Assembly: GCA_002499905.1 (NCBI GenBank)
Contig: DANP01000008.1
Location: forward strand, 14,065-66,258
Reading direction: 5' to 3'
Source: Methanolinea sp. UBA277
Lineage (GTDB): Archaea; Halobacteriota; Methanomicrobia; Methanomicrobiales; Methanospirillaceae
Length of the DNA stretch: 52,194 bases
Below, one piece after another: positions 26,017-34,174 of the stretch (within the stretch, counting starts at the first letter, position 1; the number at the start of each line of letters is the position of its first letter). Made by a program: the position numbers and the translations under genes. The notes under the pieces are model-generated. The model did not search any database and was not told the DNA's origin. It saw only the letters and a list, made by a program, of their open reading frames with translations.

Positions 26017-27264
26017 TCATGCGGTGACTGCAGCAATCTTGTCGAGGAGTTCTTCGAGTGAACAGGCCGGGATCCCCCGTTCCCGGAGCCCCTCATAGAC
26101 TGCTGCAGCCTCACCTCCGGTATAGTCCAGATCGGAGAGTGCACAGGCTGGGGCATACAGGATAACCGGGATCCTGCCCGTTATATCTTTGGCAAACCTG
26201 ATATTTTCGAGATTTCCCTCGCCAACGGGCATTGCCACGACAACGACCGCATCTGTCTCCCGGGAGATCTCGTCCAGCTGCCGCCGTTTGCTCTCCCCGA
26301 TGCGGGAGAACGGAGGAGCGGTGATAACCCGGCACCCCAGGTACCGCGCCACTTCCAGGTCGAGATCTCCCTCGTTCAGCACCCCGGCACTCACCTGGTA
26401 TCCCCTGCCGGCAAGGGCGTGCAGGACCGTTCTCCCGTATCCGCCCCCTGCAATCACGTGAACATGAACGTCCCTGCGGTCCGGGTCAGGGGGAGGGAGC
26501 GAGAAGGAGAGGAGCGTCCCCCCCAGGTCCGGCCCTTCCGCACGGGAGGCACGGACCGAGAAGACCTCCCTGATAGCGTCCGGTGTGAGCACCTCTTCGG
26601 GCGGGCCGCAGGAATGAATGTGCGTCCGGTGGAGGAGGGCAACCCTCCCGCAGTGGCGGAAGGCCAGGTTGAGGTCATGCACGATGGTGATAACGGTCAT
26701 GCGGAGGGCGAGCTTCCCCAGCAGGTCCATGATCTCCAGCTGGTGGCGGACATCCAGGTGGGAAGTGGGTTCATCCAGCATGAGGATCTCCGGCTCCTGG
26801 GCCAGGGCCCGGGCGATGGTGACCCGCTGCAATTCCCCTCCGGAGATCTTGCTGAGCAGCCGGTCCTGGAGGTGGCCTGTATCCGTGAGTTCCAGCGCCT
26901 GCTCCACCATCCGGAAATCATGGGCGGTTTCACGACCGAACCGGGAGAGGTACGGAGTCCTCCCGAGCATCACAAACTCTCCAACCGGAAAATCAAAGTT
27001 CACTCCGGCGCTCTGCCCGACCACTGCCCTGATGCGGGCCAGATCACTGCTGCTCATCGCCGAGATGTCCGTGTCCCGGAAGGAGACTGTTCCCCGATCC
27101 GGCTTCAGGTAGCCTGCAAGGAGCCGGAGGAGCGTGGTCTTGCCTGACCCGTTCTGGCCGAGGATGCCAAGAACCTCCCCCTGACGGCAGTCGAGGTCAA
27201 TTCCCCCGAGGACCGGTTTTCTCCCGTAGGAGAAGGCCAGGTCCCGGGCTGTGAGGATCGTCAT
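26017..27264 (-). CDS. ABC transporter ATPase (BtuD/FecE type) with C-terminal extra domain
   Basis: 415 residues. Residues 1-255 are a standard importer ATPase: Walker A GQNGSGKT 36-43, signature SGGELQ near 141-146, Walker B ILMLDEPTSHLD 160-171. From about 262 an extra domain of 150 residues follows, with a nucleotide-fold look (VHVIAGGGYGRTVLHAL, then VVVVAMPVGEGN). It could be a regulatory or cobamide-handling domain. The ATG at 27264 overlaps the permease stop as ATGA; an upstream start at 27315 is less likely. Confidence 0.9.
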   Translation of the reverse strand: MTILTARDLAFSYGRKPVLGGIDLDCRQGEVLGILGQNGSGKTTLLRLLAGYLKPDRGTVSFRDTDISAMSSSDLARIRAVVGQSAGVNFDFPVGEFVMLGRTPYLSRFGRETAHDFRMVEQALELTDTGHLQDRLLSKISGGELQRVTIARALAQEPEILMLDEPTSHLDVRHQLEIMDLLGKLALRMTVITIVHDLNLAFRHCGRVALLHRTHIHSCGPPEEVLTPDAIREVFSVRASRAEGPDLGGTLLSFSLPPPDPDRRDVHVHVIAGGGYGRTVLHALAGRGYQVSAGVLNEGDLDLEVARYLGCRVITAPPFSRIGESKRRQLDEISRETDAVVVVAMPVGEGNLENIRFAKDITGRIPVILYAPACALSDLDYTGGEAAAVYEGLRERGIPACSLEELLDKIAAVTA

Positions 27265-28283
27265 GTCTCCCGGGACCTCCTCCGGAGCAGGTAGGCGAAG
27301 AATGGTGCGCCGCAAAGTGCGGTGATGATGCCGATCGGGAGCTCATTGGGGGACAGGATCACCCGGGAGGCGAGATCGGCCAGGACCAGGAGGATGGCCC
27401 CGGCCAGGATGGACAACGGGAGGAGGGCGCGGTGATTGGGCCCGGCCCGGAGCCGTACCATGTGGGGGGTGATGAGCCCGACGAAGCCGATGATCCCGCT
27501 CACGGAAACCGCCGCCCCGGTGACCAGGGACACTGTCACCAGAACCACCTTCTTCAGTCGTTCCACGTCAATTCCCAGGTACTGGGCCGACTCCTCACCG
27601 AACATCAGGGCATTCAGCGGCCGGGCAAGGGAGAGGAAGAGAATGCTCCCGCCGATGACGAAAGGGAGGAGGAGGAGGACATACTCCCACCCCCGGCCCG
27701 AGATTCCTCCCAGCAGCCAGAAAACCACCTGGTGGAGGTTCTCCCCGGACAGAAAGAGGAGGAACGAGGTTCCCGCGGACATGAACGCGGCAACGGCGAT
27801 CCCGCAGAGGAGGAGCGAGGTGACCGGCACCCGGTTGCCCACCCGGGCAAGTTCATAGACGAGGATGATGGTGAGCAGCCCGAAGGTGAAGGCTGCCAGC
27901 GGGACGCCCAGAATGCCGGCGCCGACCGCTATGCCGGTCACCAGAACCAGGGATGCCCCCAGGGCAGCGCCGTTGGAGATCCCCAGGAGAAAAGGATCCG
28001 CCATTGGATTCCGGAAGAGGCTCTGCAGCACGGCCCCGCATACGGCCAGTGCGGCACCGACCAGTGCCGCGAGGATGACCCGCGGCAGGCGGATGAGGAG
28101 GATGATCGTCTCTTCTGCTGCAGTCCAGTCCTGGGTGACGGGTACAAGCGTGCTCCCGATGATGGCGATTACCCGGGAAAACGGGATGGCGGTCTCCCCG
28201 ACCGCTACGCCAAGCAGCATTGCGGCGGCAAGAATACCGCTCATGACCGCGATGGCAAGGGGGAGGTTCAGGCGTTGATGCAT
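27261..28283 (-). CDS. FecCD/BtuC-type ABC transporter permease
   Basis: 340 residues with about ten hydrophobic segments, typical for permeases that import iron-siderophore complexes or cobalamin. Seen family blocks: RLPRVILAALVGAALAVCGAV, NPMADPFLLGISNGA and GLITPHMVR. The stop overlaps the ATPase start, and the start overlaps the end of the binding-protein gene by 16 bases. Substrate is cobamide or a metal chelate; corrinoids are likely in a methanogen. Confidence 0.92.
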   Translation of the reverse strand: MHQRLNLPLAIAVMSGILAAAMLLGVAVGETAIPFSRVIAIIGSTLVPVTQDWTAAEETIILLIRLPRVILAALVGAALAVCGAVLQSLFRNPMADPFLLGISNGAALGASLVLVTGIAVGAGILGVPLAAFTFGLLTIILVYELARVGNRVPVTSLLLCGIAVAAFMSAGTSFLLFLSGENLHQVVFWLLGGISGRGWEYVLLLLPFVIGGSILFLSLARPLNALMFGEESAQYLGIDVERLKKVVLVTVSLVTGAAVSVSGIIGFVGLITPHMVRLRAGPNHRALLPLSILAGAILLVLADLASRVILSPNELPIGIITALCGAPFFAYLLRRRSRET

Positions 28284-29155
28284 TGGGAGAACATCTCCAG
28301 CGCCGTGATCACCCGCGGCCCCGGCCGGTTGACCAGGTCAGCTTCCATTTCGCAGATCCGCTGGTTCTTCACCGCAGGGACGTCGTCAAGCGACGGGCGT
28401 GACAGCAGACGGTCCGCGATCCGGGTGAGCCCTGCGGTGTGTTCCCGGGAGATGATGATGACCTCCGGTGCACGGTTCACCACCGATTCCTCGGATATGG
28501 TGGCATAACCTTCGGTATCCTCCATGAGGTTGATCCCCCCCGCCCTGATAATGAGATCGTGCTGGAAGGTGTTGTTTCCGGCCACGTAGAGCGGCTCATC
28601 CCAGAGTATATAGAGCACTTTTACCCCGTCCCTCCCCTGTGAGCGCTGTTCGATCGCCTCCTGCCGGGCCGCGAGGCTTCCTACCAGTTCTTCTGCAGTA
28701 TCGGGAATGGAGAGGAGGGTACCGATTGATTCGATATTCCGGTAGATGTCGTCGATAGTCTCCAGCCTGAAGACCACGACGGTCAGGCCCGCTGATCGGA
28801 GCTCCTGGATCCTGACGGGATCCGAGAGTGTGGTGGCAAGGACCAGATCAGGGGAGAGCTCGATCACCCTTTCTACGGCAAAGGTTCGCGGCCCGCCCAC
28901 GGTCTCCACCCGCTCGATCCCGGCAGGATTGTTGCAGTAATCTGTTCTTCCCACGAGGAGGTCGCACCCGCCCGCCGCACAGCAGATCTCGGTCTCGCTC
29001 GGTGCAAGGGAGACGATCCGCCCCACCCGGTCCGGGATCTCCACGGTGATCCCGGTGTCATCGGTGAAGGTTCTCTCCGGCATGCCGGATGGCTCGGAAC
29101 AGCCAGCGAGTGCGAGGAAGAGGAGCGAACAAACCATAAGGGGGATAATCTTCAT
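28268..29155 (-). CDS. ABC transporter substrate-binding lipoprotein (BtuF/FecB type)
   Basis: 295 residues. A signal peptide with lipobox LALAGC (Cys19) anchors it outside the membrane. The TroA/BtuF fold is visible (RIVSLAPSETEICCAAGGCD, VGGPRTFAVERVIELSPDLV). First gene of the three-gene importer operon. Start is about 30 bases from a TATA box, so the message is nearly leaderless. Confidence 0.92.
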   Translation of the reverse strand: MKIIPLMVCSLLFLALAGCSEPSGMPERTFTDDTGITVEIPDRVGRIVSLAPSETEICCAAGGCDLLVGRTDYCNNPAGIERVETVGGPRTFAVERVIELSPDLVLATTLSDPVRIQELRSAGLTVVVFRLETIDDIYRNIESIGTLLSIPDTAEELVGSLAARQEAIEQRSQGRDGVKVLYILWDEPLYVAGNNTFQHDLIIRAGGINLMEDTEGYATISEESVVNRAPEVIIISREHTAGLTRIADRLLSRPSLDDVPAVKNQRICEMEADLVNRPGPRVITALEMFSQCINA

Positions 29156-29180
29156 TACAATTCATTTGTGTTAAGACAAG

Positions 29181-29190
29181 TTATATTGTT
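29181..29190 (-). promoter_or_regulatory. TATA box for the importer operon
   Basis: AACAATATAA on the minus strand, about 30 bases before the binding-protein ATG at 29155. Confidence 0.55.
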
Positions 29191-29208
29191 TTACGTCCAT
29201 GAGGGAAC

Positions 29209-29219
29209 CTTTAATATTC
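29209..29219 (+). promoter_or_regulatory. TATA box for the Sm-like gene
   Basis: CTTTAATATTC on the plus strand, about 28 bases before the Sm-like ATG at 29242; implies a leaderless transcript. It is divergent from the importer promoter. Confidence 0.55.
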
Positions 29220-29241
29220 AGACAGCCCCAATGAATGCCAG

Positions 29242-29478
29242 ATGGTGAACGGTATCGTACTGCCAATCAAGAAGGTATTCTCTCTCGTGGAATCAAAGAT
29301 AACCGTCGAGATCAAGGACGACAACCGGAAGCTCCAGGGTCGCCTGGTCGCGGTTGATGAGTACCTCAATATCCACATGGATGAGACTACCGAGTTCATT
29401 GACGGCCAGCGGGGTAGAAACCTCGGCACGGTCGTGATCCGCGGGAACAATATCCTCTCCATTTCTCCGAGCGCCTGA
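29242..29478 (+). CDS. Sm-like (Lsm) RNA-binding protein
   Basis: 78 residues. The Sm1 motif (KITVEIKDDNRKLQGRLVAV, then DEYLNIHMDE) and the Sm2 motif (LGTVVIRGNNILSISP) are both clear. Archaeal Lsm proteins form heptamer or hexamer rings that bind U-rich RNA. Six bases separate it from the HTH gene, so the two form an operon. Confidence 0.93.
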   Translation: MVNGIVLPIKKVFSLVESKITVEIKDDNRKLQGRLVAVDEYLNIHMDETTEFIDGQRGRNLGTVVIRGNNILSISPSA

Positions 29479-29484
29479 GACGCT

Positions 29485-29826
29485 ATGACCCAGTCAGAAG
29501 AAGACGCGCTGAAAGTGATTCAGCAGAAACCGGAGGGGGTCCTCCAGAGCGATCTCTGGAAGATCCTTGAGGTGGACAGCAGGAAGTGCTCACGGATCGT
29601 CAAGAAGCTGCTCGATTCCGGAATGATCGAGCGGATCGAGTTCCGGAAAGACGGGATCAAGACCTTTATCCTCAAGGCACAGCGGCGACCGGTCGACCCC
29701 GGCCAGCTCCTGGCCGGGGAAGAGCTGATCCCCTGCATCGCCTGCGACCTCGAGTGCGATGTGGTGGAGTGCGCAAAGCTCCTCGACTGGATGTACCAGC
29801 TCGCCATCTGCGATGCTGGCGAATAA
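29485..29826 (+). CDS. HTH transcriptional regulator with C-terminal cysteine cluster
   Basis: 113 residues. An N-terminal winged helix (LQSDLWKILEVDSRKCSRIV) of the MarR/Lrp kind is followed by a C-terminal region with four cysteines, CIACDLECDVVEC near residues 87-99. The cluster could bind zinc or an iron-sulfur centre, hence a redox or metal sensor (inference). It follows the Sm-like gene by six bases. Exact family not recognised. Confidence 0.82.
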   Translation: MTQSEEDALKVIQQKPEGVLQSDLWKILEVDSRKCSRIVKKLLDSGMIERIEFRKDGIKTFILKAQRRPVDPGQLLAGEELIPCIACDLECDVVECAKLLDWMYQLAICDAGE

Positions 29827-29850
29827 TTTTACATACCAAGTATTACAATA

Positions 29851-29991
29851 ATAAAAAAATTTAATACCGCCCGGGACCTATTCGTACCTGGTACCATGGC
29901 GGATACATCACCGCACATGGTCGTCTGAGGCACGTTCCTCCACACACCGTACAGAACAATCCGGCGTCATCCGCCGGAAGGGTTCTTTTTT
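29851..29991 (+). ncRNA. Possible short independent transcript with microORF
   Basis: An AT-rich AAAAAAATTTAATA (29852-29865) looks like a TATA box. A 10-codon frame at 29896-29928 reads MADTSPHMVV. Then comes a hairpin (CCGGCG and CGCCGG around TCATC, 29961-29977) and a T-run (29984-29991), as in a terminator. Together they could mark a small RNA or peptide gene, or just the end of the HTH operon. Reading past the TGA as selenocysteine is possible on paper but unlikely. Confidence 0.3.
29961..29991 (+). terminator. GC hairpin followed by T-run
   Basis: Stem CCGGCG/CGCCGG with a five-base loop, then TTCTTTTTT. It would end transcription coming from the Sm-like/HTH operon or from the short transcript before it. 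Confidence 0.6.
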
Positions 29992-30057
29992 CGATGAAAT
30001 AACGCGATGTTTTCTCTGAACGGTTTTCTTCTGACCGGGAAAGAGAGAGAGCTGGAT

Positions 30058-30675
30058 TCAGCCCCAGCCGCGGTCGTAGTGTTCAAAACAGGGGATACAG
30101 ACGATCTTCCCGTCCTGCACCCGGGCTCGTGACTCGGCAACGGTCTCACCACAGACAGCACACCTGACGGACCGGAAGATCCTCGCCTTTTCAGGGATCT
30201 CCACCTCCACCCTGGTCACGGTGAACATCTCCTCTTCCGGCAGGGTGAGGAGGTTCCGGACGTACTCCGCGGTGAGCCTCCGGAACTCCTCCTCTTCCAC
30301 TGCCGTTGCCCTGCCGGAAAAGACCTTCGGCCTGAGTTCTGCCATCCGCGGATCGCCCTTCTGCACGGAAAACTCGTACCGCTCGGCAACCCGCACCGCC
30401 TCGCCGGTCTTCCGGTTGATGAAGGTGTAAGCCCGTTTCCCGTAATCACGGAAAATGAGGTTTCCCTTGCCGAGGGTCGTCCCGGCAACATACTGGATGG
30501 CATCGATGCCGCAGGCATCATTCTCCACGATGGCTACCAGCTCCTCATCCTTCGGCCGTTCGACATGCAGCGCGGAGAGTCCGGCATCAGCAGCCCGGTA
30601 CCCGATGGCCAGGCCCGGGCAGGAGTGTCCGTGGAAGGCAACCACATCTTCGAAAGGGGGTATTCCGTTCTTCAT
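30058..30675 (-). CDS. FmdE-family protein
   Basis: 205 residues. FmdE/FwdE proteins are associated with formylmethanofuran dehydrogenase but their exact role is unclear. The N-terminal FHGHSCPGLAIGYRAA motif and CGIDAIQ are diagnostic. A C-terminal zinc ribbon (CAVC near 170, CIPC near 195) completes the family's usual form. No other fwd or fmd subunit genes are nearby. Confidence 0.92.
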   Translation of the reverse strand: MKNGIPPFEDVVAFHGHSCPGLAIGYRAADAGLSALHVERPKDEELVAIVENDACGIDAIQYVAGTTLGKGNLIFRDYGKRAYTFINRKTGEAVRVAERYEFSVQKGDPRMAELRPKVFSGRATAVEEEEFRRLTAEYVRNLLTLPEEEMFTVTRVEVEIPEKARIFRSVRCAVCGETVAESRARVQDGKIVCIPCFEHYDRGWG

Positions 30676-30719
30676 GAAGTATCACCAGTCCTTGAGAAAA
30701 AATGGGGGAAGATGAAGGA

Positions 30720-31322
30720 TTAAAATGTGCTCACCGGCATCACGCCGGAGCTTACCAGTGCGAAAAAGAACGCTGCAGCAAGCAGTACGATAATGAGGAA
30801 GAGCACGACGACGGCAAGGATGACGGCCCCGGCAGCCCGTCCGGTCGACATCATCTGGAGCTCCCGGACACCAAGGATGTAGAGGACGAAGGACCAGATC
30901 GCCCCGATGAACCCGATCAGGGGGATCCACCCGATCAGGAGGTAGGGGGTGTCACCGTAGGCGAGTGCCTTGAGCGTCTCCACGTAGCCTTTCCTGCCCC
31001 CGAGGATGTACACCCAGAGGTGCAGCCAGGCCGCCCCGATGAACAGAGCCAGGAGGGTGACAAAGATCATCAGGATGGCGATGACGACGATCCCGAACCC
31101 GGCAGCTGCCGGCAAAGCGATACCGAGGCCTTCAAAGATGCTGCTGTACGCCGCCCACATCGATGAGAGCGCGACCAGGCTGATGATCACCGACAGTACG
31201 GTGTTGATGACCACCAGGATCAGGAAGTACTTGAGGGCGTCCCCAAGATCCGCTTTCCGGACCTTCTGGAAGGTCTCAACCGGTGAGAGGAGGAATCCTT
31301 TGATGAGTTCAATGTAATCCAT
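30720..31322 (-). CDS. Yip1-family integral membrane protein (second copy)
   Basis: 200 residues with about five membrane segments. The opening (IKGFLLSPVETFQKVRKADL), a YILGGRKGYVETLKALAYG loop and LIGWIPLIGF match the Yip1-type protein at 12099-12686, so they are paralogs. Function unknown. It precedes the FmdE gene on the same strand by 44 bases. Confidence 0.85.
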   Translation of the reverse strand: MDYIELIKGFLLSPVETFQKVRKADLGDALKYFLILVVINTVLSVIISLVALSSMWAAYSSIFEGLGIALPAAAGFGIVVIAILMIFVTLLALFIGAAWLHLWVYILGGRKGYVETLKALAYGDTPYLLIGWIPLIGFIGAIWSFVLYILGVRELQMMSTGRAAGAVILAVVVLFLIIVLLAAAFFFALVSSGVMPVSTF

Positions 31323-31389
31323 TATGATCCGAAAAATCTCGCCGGGTATCTATTTGAATGTTATGTACACCCGGAAGAGATCGGGGGGC

Positions 31390-31548
31390 TCAGGCCCCCT
31401 TCCTCCCTCCTTCCTCGTTCTTTCCGCCGGCATCAAGCACCCGGTCCCACATGAGGATCAGTCCGGGGATGACCACGTAGGCCAGGAGCCCGGCCCCGAC
31501 GAAGATCGTGGTGATGATGACTGAGCTGTCCATCGCTTCCACCACCAT
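31390..31548 (-). CDS. Small single-pass membrane protein
   Basis: 52 residues: MVVEAMDSSVIITTIFVGAG then LLAYVVIPGLILMWDRV, giving one long hydrophobic helix and a charged C-terminal tail. It sits 22 bases after the frameshifted small gene, on the same strand, so the two were probably an operon. Second Met (residue 6) is an alternative start. Function unknown. Confidence 0.62.
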   Translation of the reverse strand: MVVEAMDSSVIITTIFVGAGLLAYVVIPGLILMWDRVLDAGGKNEEGGRKGA

Positions 31549-31570
31549 GGTACTCCAGACCTCATGAACC

Positions 31571-31758
31571 TCAGGCAAGCGCAGGGACGGTGTCTGCCCA
31601 TGCTTCCACCACGGCCACGACGGCATCGTCCGAATAGGATGAGATACGGAGCTGGTCGCGGCTGAAGCTGACGTAGTAGATCTCACTGACGGATCGTGGC
31701 ACCGCAGGGTGCAGAGGAACCGCTCGTTCTCGGCGTCCCTGGCCGCATCACCGCCCAT
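31571..31758 (-). pseudogene. Frameshifted small gene
   Basis: From ATG 31758 the frame reads MGGDAARDAENERFLCTLRC then HDPSV. At about 31686 it must change frame to continue as SEIYYVSFSRDQLRISSYSD then DAVVAVVEAWADTVPALA, ending in TGA at 31571-31573. Each half looks like real protein and neither continues sensibly in its own frame. One indel joins them into about 62 residues. It is either a recent pseudogene, a sequencing error or, less likely, programmed frameshifting. Confidence 0.6.
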
Positions 31759-31880
31759 CGTCGTGGAGAGTGCAGTATTGCCGAGAACCCGGCAACGCTT
31801 CCTGCCGCGCAGGAAACATCCGGAAACCTTCCTGTATCCCGACCTTTTTTCGTTTCCGGCCGCACATAGGTAGAGTACCT

Positions 31881-33059
31881 ATGGAGTACCGTTTCGCCCG
31901 CCGCATGTCCTTCATCCCCCCGTCGTTCCTCGGAGAGCTCTTCCGGGTCTCCAGCCAGCCGGGGGTGGTCTCCTTTGCCGGCGGCCTCCCGGGAAGTGAA
32001 CACATCGATGTCGATGGGCTCGCCGAAGCTGCCCGGGAGGTCTTCGAAGACGAGGGGCGGTCTGCACTCCAATACTCAACCACCGACGGACATCTCCCGC
32101 TCCGGGAGTATATCGCTACCCGGTACCGGCAGCGGCTGGGCCTTCCCGCGACGGCAGACGAGATCCAGATCGTGAACGGCTCCCAGCAGTGCCTGGACCT
32201 GATGGCAAAGATCCTGGTCAATCCCGGCGACCACATCGGAATGGAGCGGCCAGGGTATCTCGGGGCCATCGAGGCCTTCTCCCTCTACGAACCGGTCATC
32301 CACGCCGTTCCCCTGACCGATAGCGGGCCGGACCTCTCCTCCTTTGCGGCACTGGTCAGGGAGCACCCGATCCGGTTCTTCTACGGAATTCCGAACTCAC
32401 AGAACCCTTCCGGGCGCACGTATTCCGAAGAATGCCGGAAAGCGCTGGCCCGGATCCTTGGCGGTACCGGGACCCTCTTCTACGAGGATGACGCGTTCGG
32501 CGAGCTCTTCTTCGATGGCAGATCCCGCCTTCCGGTCAAACGATTCCTCCCGGACCTGACCGTGATGAGCGGATCCTTCTCGAAGATCGTTGCCCCCGGT
32601 ATGCGCATCGGATGGATCTATGCCCCGGAGCCGGTTCTCGCGCAGTTCAATTGCGCCAAGCAGGCCGCAGACCTCCATTCAAACTTCCTCTCTCAGGTTA
32701 TCCTCCACCGCTACCTTTCCACCCATGATCTCGATTCGCATGTGCGGCGGATATCCCGCATCTACGGAGAACACTGCCGCCTGATGTGCGAGCTCCTCGA
32801 TGACCTGATGCCGGAGGAGATGACCCACACCACGCCCGAAGGGGGCATGTTCCTGATGTGCACCCTGCCGGCCGGGCTCTCATCGATGGAGGTATTTCGC
32901 GAGGGGGTCAGGAATGGAGTGGCGGTGCTCCCCGGGGTACCCTTCTATGTCGATGGCGGAGGCGGGGATACCATCCGGTTGAACTTCTCGAATGCACATG
33001 GGGAGGCTATCGGCGAGGGGATAGAGCGTCTGGCCAGGGTCATCCGGAAGCTCGCATAG
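31881..33059 (+). CDS. PLP-dependent aminotransferase (MocR/AAT-I type)
   Basis: 392 residues. Fold-type I aminotransferase similar to 2-aminoadipate and aromatic/branched-chain transaminases. Seen: NGSQQCLDLMAKILVNPGD, GIPNSQNPSGRTY, and the Schiff-base Lys235 in SGSFSKIVAPGMRIGW. The open frame starts at 31770, but the ATG at 31881 fits the family. The exact amino acid substrate cannot be told. Confidence 0.9.
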   Translation: MEYRFARRMSFIPPSFLGELFRVSSQPGVVSFAGGLPGSEHIDVDGLAEAAREVFEDEGRSALQYSTTDGHLPLREYIATRYRQRLGLPATADEIQIVNGSQQCLDLMAKILVNPGDHIGMERPGYLGAIEAFSLYEPVIHAVPLTDSGPDLSSFAALVREHPIRFFYGIPNSQNPSGRTYSEECRKALARILGGTGTLFYEDDAFGELFFDGRSRLPVKRFLPDLTVMSGSFSKIVAPGMRIGWIYAPEPVLAQFNCAKQAADLHSNFLSQVILHRYLSTHDLDSHVRRISRIYGEHCRLMCELLDDLMPEEMTHTTPEGGMFLMCTLPAGLSSMEVFREGVRNGVAVLPGVPFYVDGGGGDTIRLNFSNAHGEAIGEGIERLARVIRKLA

Positions 33060-33072
33060 CCTGCCATACCAC

Positions 33073-33084
33073 TTTTTATATACG
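33073..33084 (+). promoter_or_regulatory. TATA box for the TPR gene
   Basis: TTTTTATATACG, a strong archaeal TATA match, about 40 bases before the ATG at 33118. A GGTGAT ribosome site lies 9 bases before the start. Confidence 0.65.
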
Positions 33085-33117
33085 GCCTGGTCGATGGTGC
33101 TATTAAGGTGATGTAGG

Positions 33118-34029
33118 ATGACGGCCAGAAAGAAGAGCACGGATGAGACGTGGCTCGAGAAGGGCGATTCCCTCTATGAAGAGTACCGGTACAAAGAGGC
33201 GCTCGAGGCGTACCGGAAGGTACGGGTGGTGGACCCGGGATATCTCTATGCCGTCAACCGGATGGGGACCATCCTTTCGCTGATGGACAGGGACGAGGAA
33301 GCCCTGGCGTGCTTCACGACGGTCCTTGAACTCGGGCCCGAAAACCCGCTCCTCGCAGATATCGCCCTGAACAACATGGCGGCAATCCTCCGGAAACATG
33401 GCAGGTTCGGGGAGGCTCTTGCTGCCTACGACCGTTCGCTCGATCTCGAGCCGAAGAATGTGATGGTGCTCTGCAACATGGGGAATGTCTTTTGCGATAT
33501 GGGCAGGGACGAGGATGCCCTGGCCATGTACGAGCGGGCGCTGGAGATCGAGCCGGACAACAGTGCACTCCTGGTGAACAAGGCCTATGCCCTGACCGGG
33601 CTGAACCGTCTTGAAGAAGCGCTTGGGGTGCTCGATCGTGCCCTGGATGTCGATCCCGGCAATTTCATGGCCCTGAACAACCGGGGCAATGTGCTCTCCG
33701 AGCTCGGTCGCGACGAAGAGGCGATCCCGCTGTTTGAGCGTGCCCTGGAGAACGACCCGGAAAGGGTGGCGGCCATGGTGAATATGGGCATCTCGCTCTC
33801 GAAACTCGGGCGCCATGAGGAAGCCCTCGCCGCTTTTGACCGGGCTCTGATCCACGACCCCGACAATATTCTCGCGCTCGACAACAAAGGGTGCGTCCTC
33901 GGCGAGCTCGGCAGGGACCGGGAGGCCCTCGTGGCCTACGAGCGGGCGCTGGATCTCAATCCCGCCGATGAAGGCCTCATGCACAACTTCGAGCGGCTGA
34001 TGAAAAAGATCGGGAAACGGAGCGGCTGA
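33118..34029 (+). CDS. Tetratricopeptide repeat protein
   Basis: 303 residues made of about eight 34-residue TPR units (for example ALAAYDRSLDLEPKNVMVLC, ALAMYERALEIEPDNSALLV). It has no signal or membrane segment, so is cytosolic, and is a likely protein-protein adaptor. Its partners are unknown; nothing in the neighbourhood suggests one. Confidence 0.93.
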   Translation: MTARKKSTDETWLEKGDSLYEEYRYKEALEAYRKVRVVDPGYLYAVNRMGTILSLMDRDEEALACFTTVLELGPENPLLADIALNNMAAILRKHGRFGEALAAYDRSLDLEPKNVMVLCNMGNVFCDMGRDEDALAMYERALEIEPDNSALLVNKAYALTGLNRLEEALGVLDRALDVDPGNFMALNNRGNVLSELGRDEEAIPLFERALENDPERVAAMVNMGISLSKLGRHEEALAAFDRALIHDPDNILALDNKGCVLGELGRDREALVAYERALDLNPADEGLMHNFERLMKKIGKRSG

Positions 34030-34174
34030 TTGCCGGATCCCGGTGGGAAACCCGGGTAGTCCCGCACTCACCATACACATGGCACGGAGGTGGAGGGGGC
34101 ATGCTGAAGGGGATGCCGATCCATTCCAGCATTGTTATGAATCTTTCACCCCCATCACTGGACGTGTGAATGCC

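Noticed and set aside
27432..28508. 358-codon plus-strand ORF
   Set aside because: Antisense shadow of the permease, with Asp/Gly/Glu-rich low-complexity sequence.
29896..29991. Selenocysteine readthrough of the TGA in the short ORF
   Set aside because: The extended frame runs through the hairpin and T-run, and selenoproteins are not known in Methanomicrobiales; coincidence is more likely.
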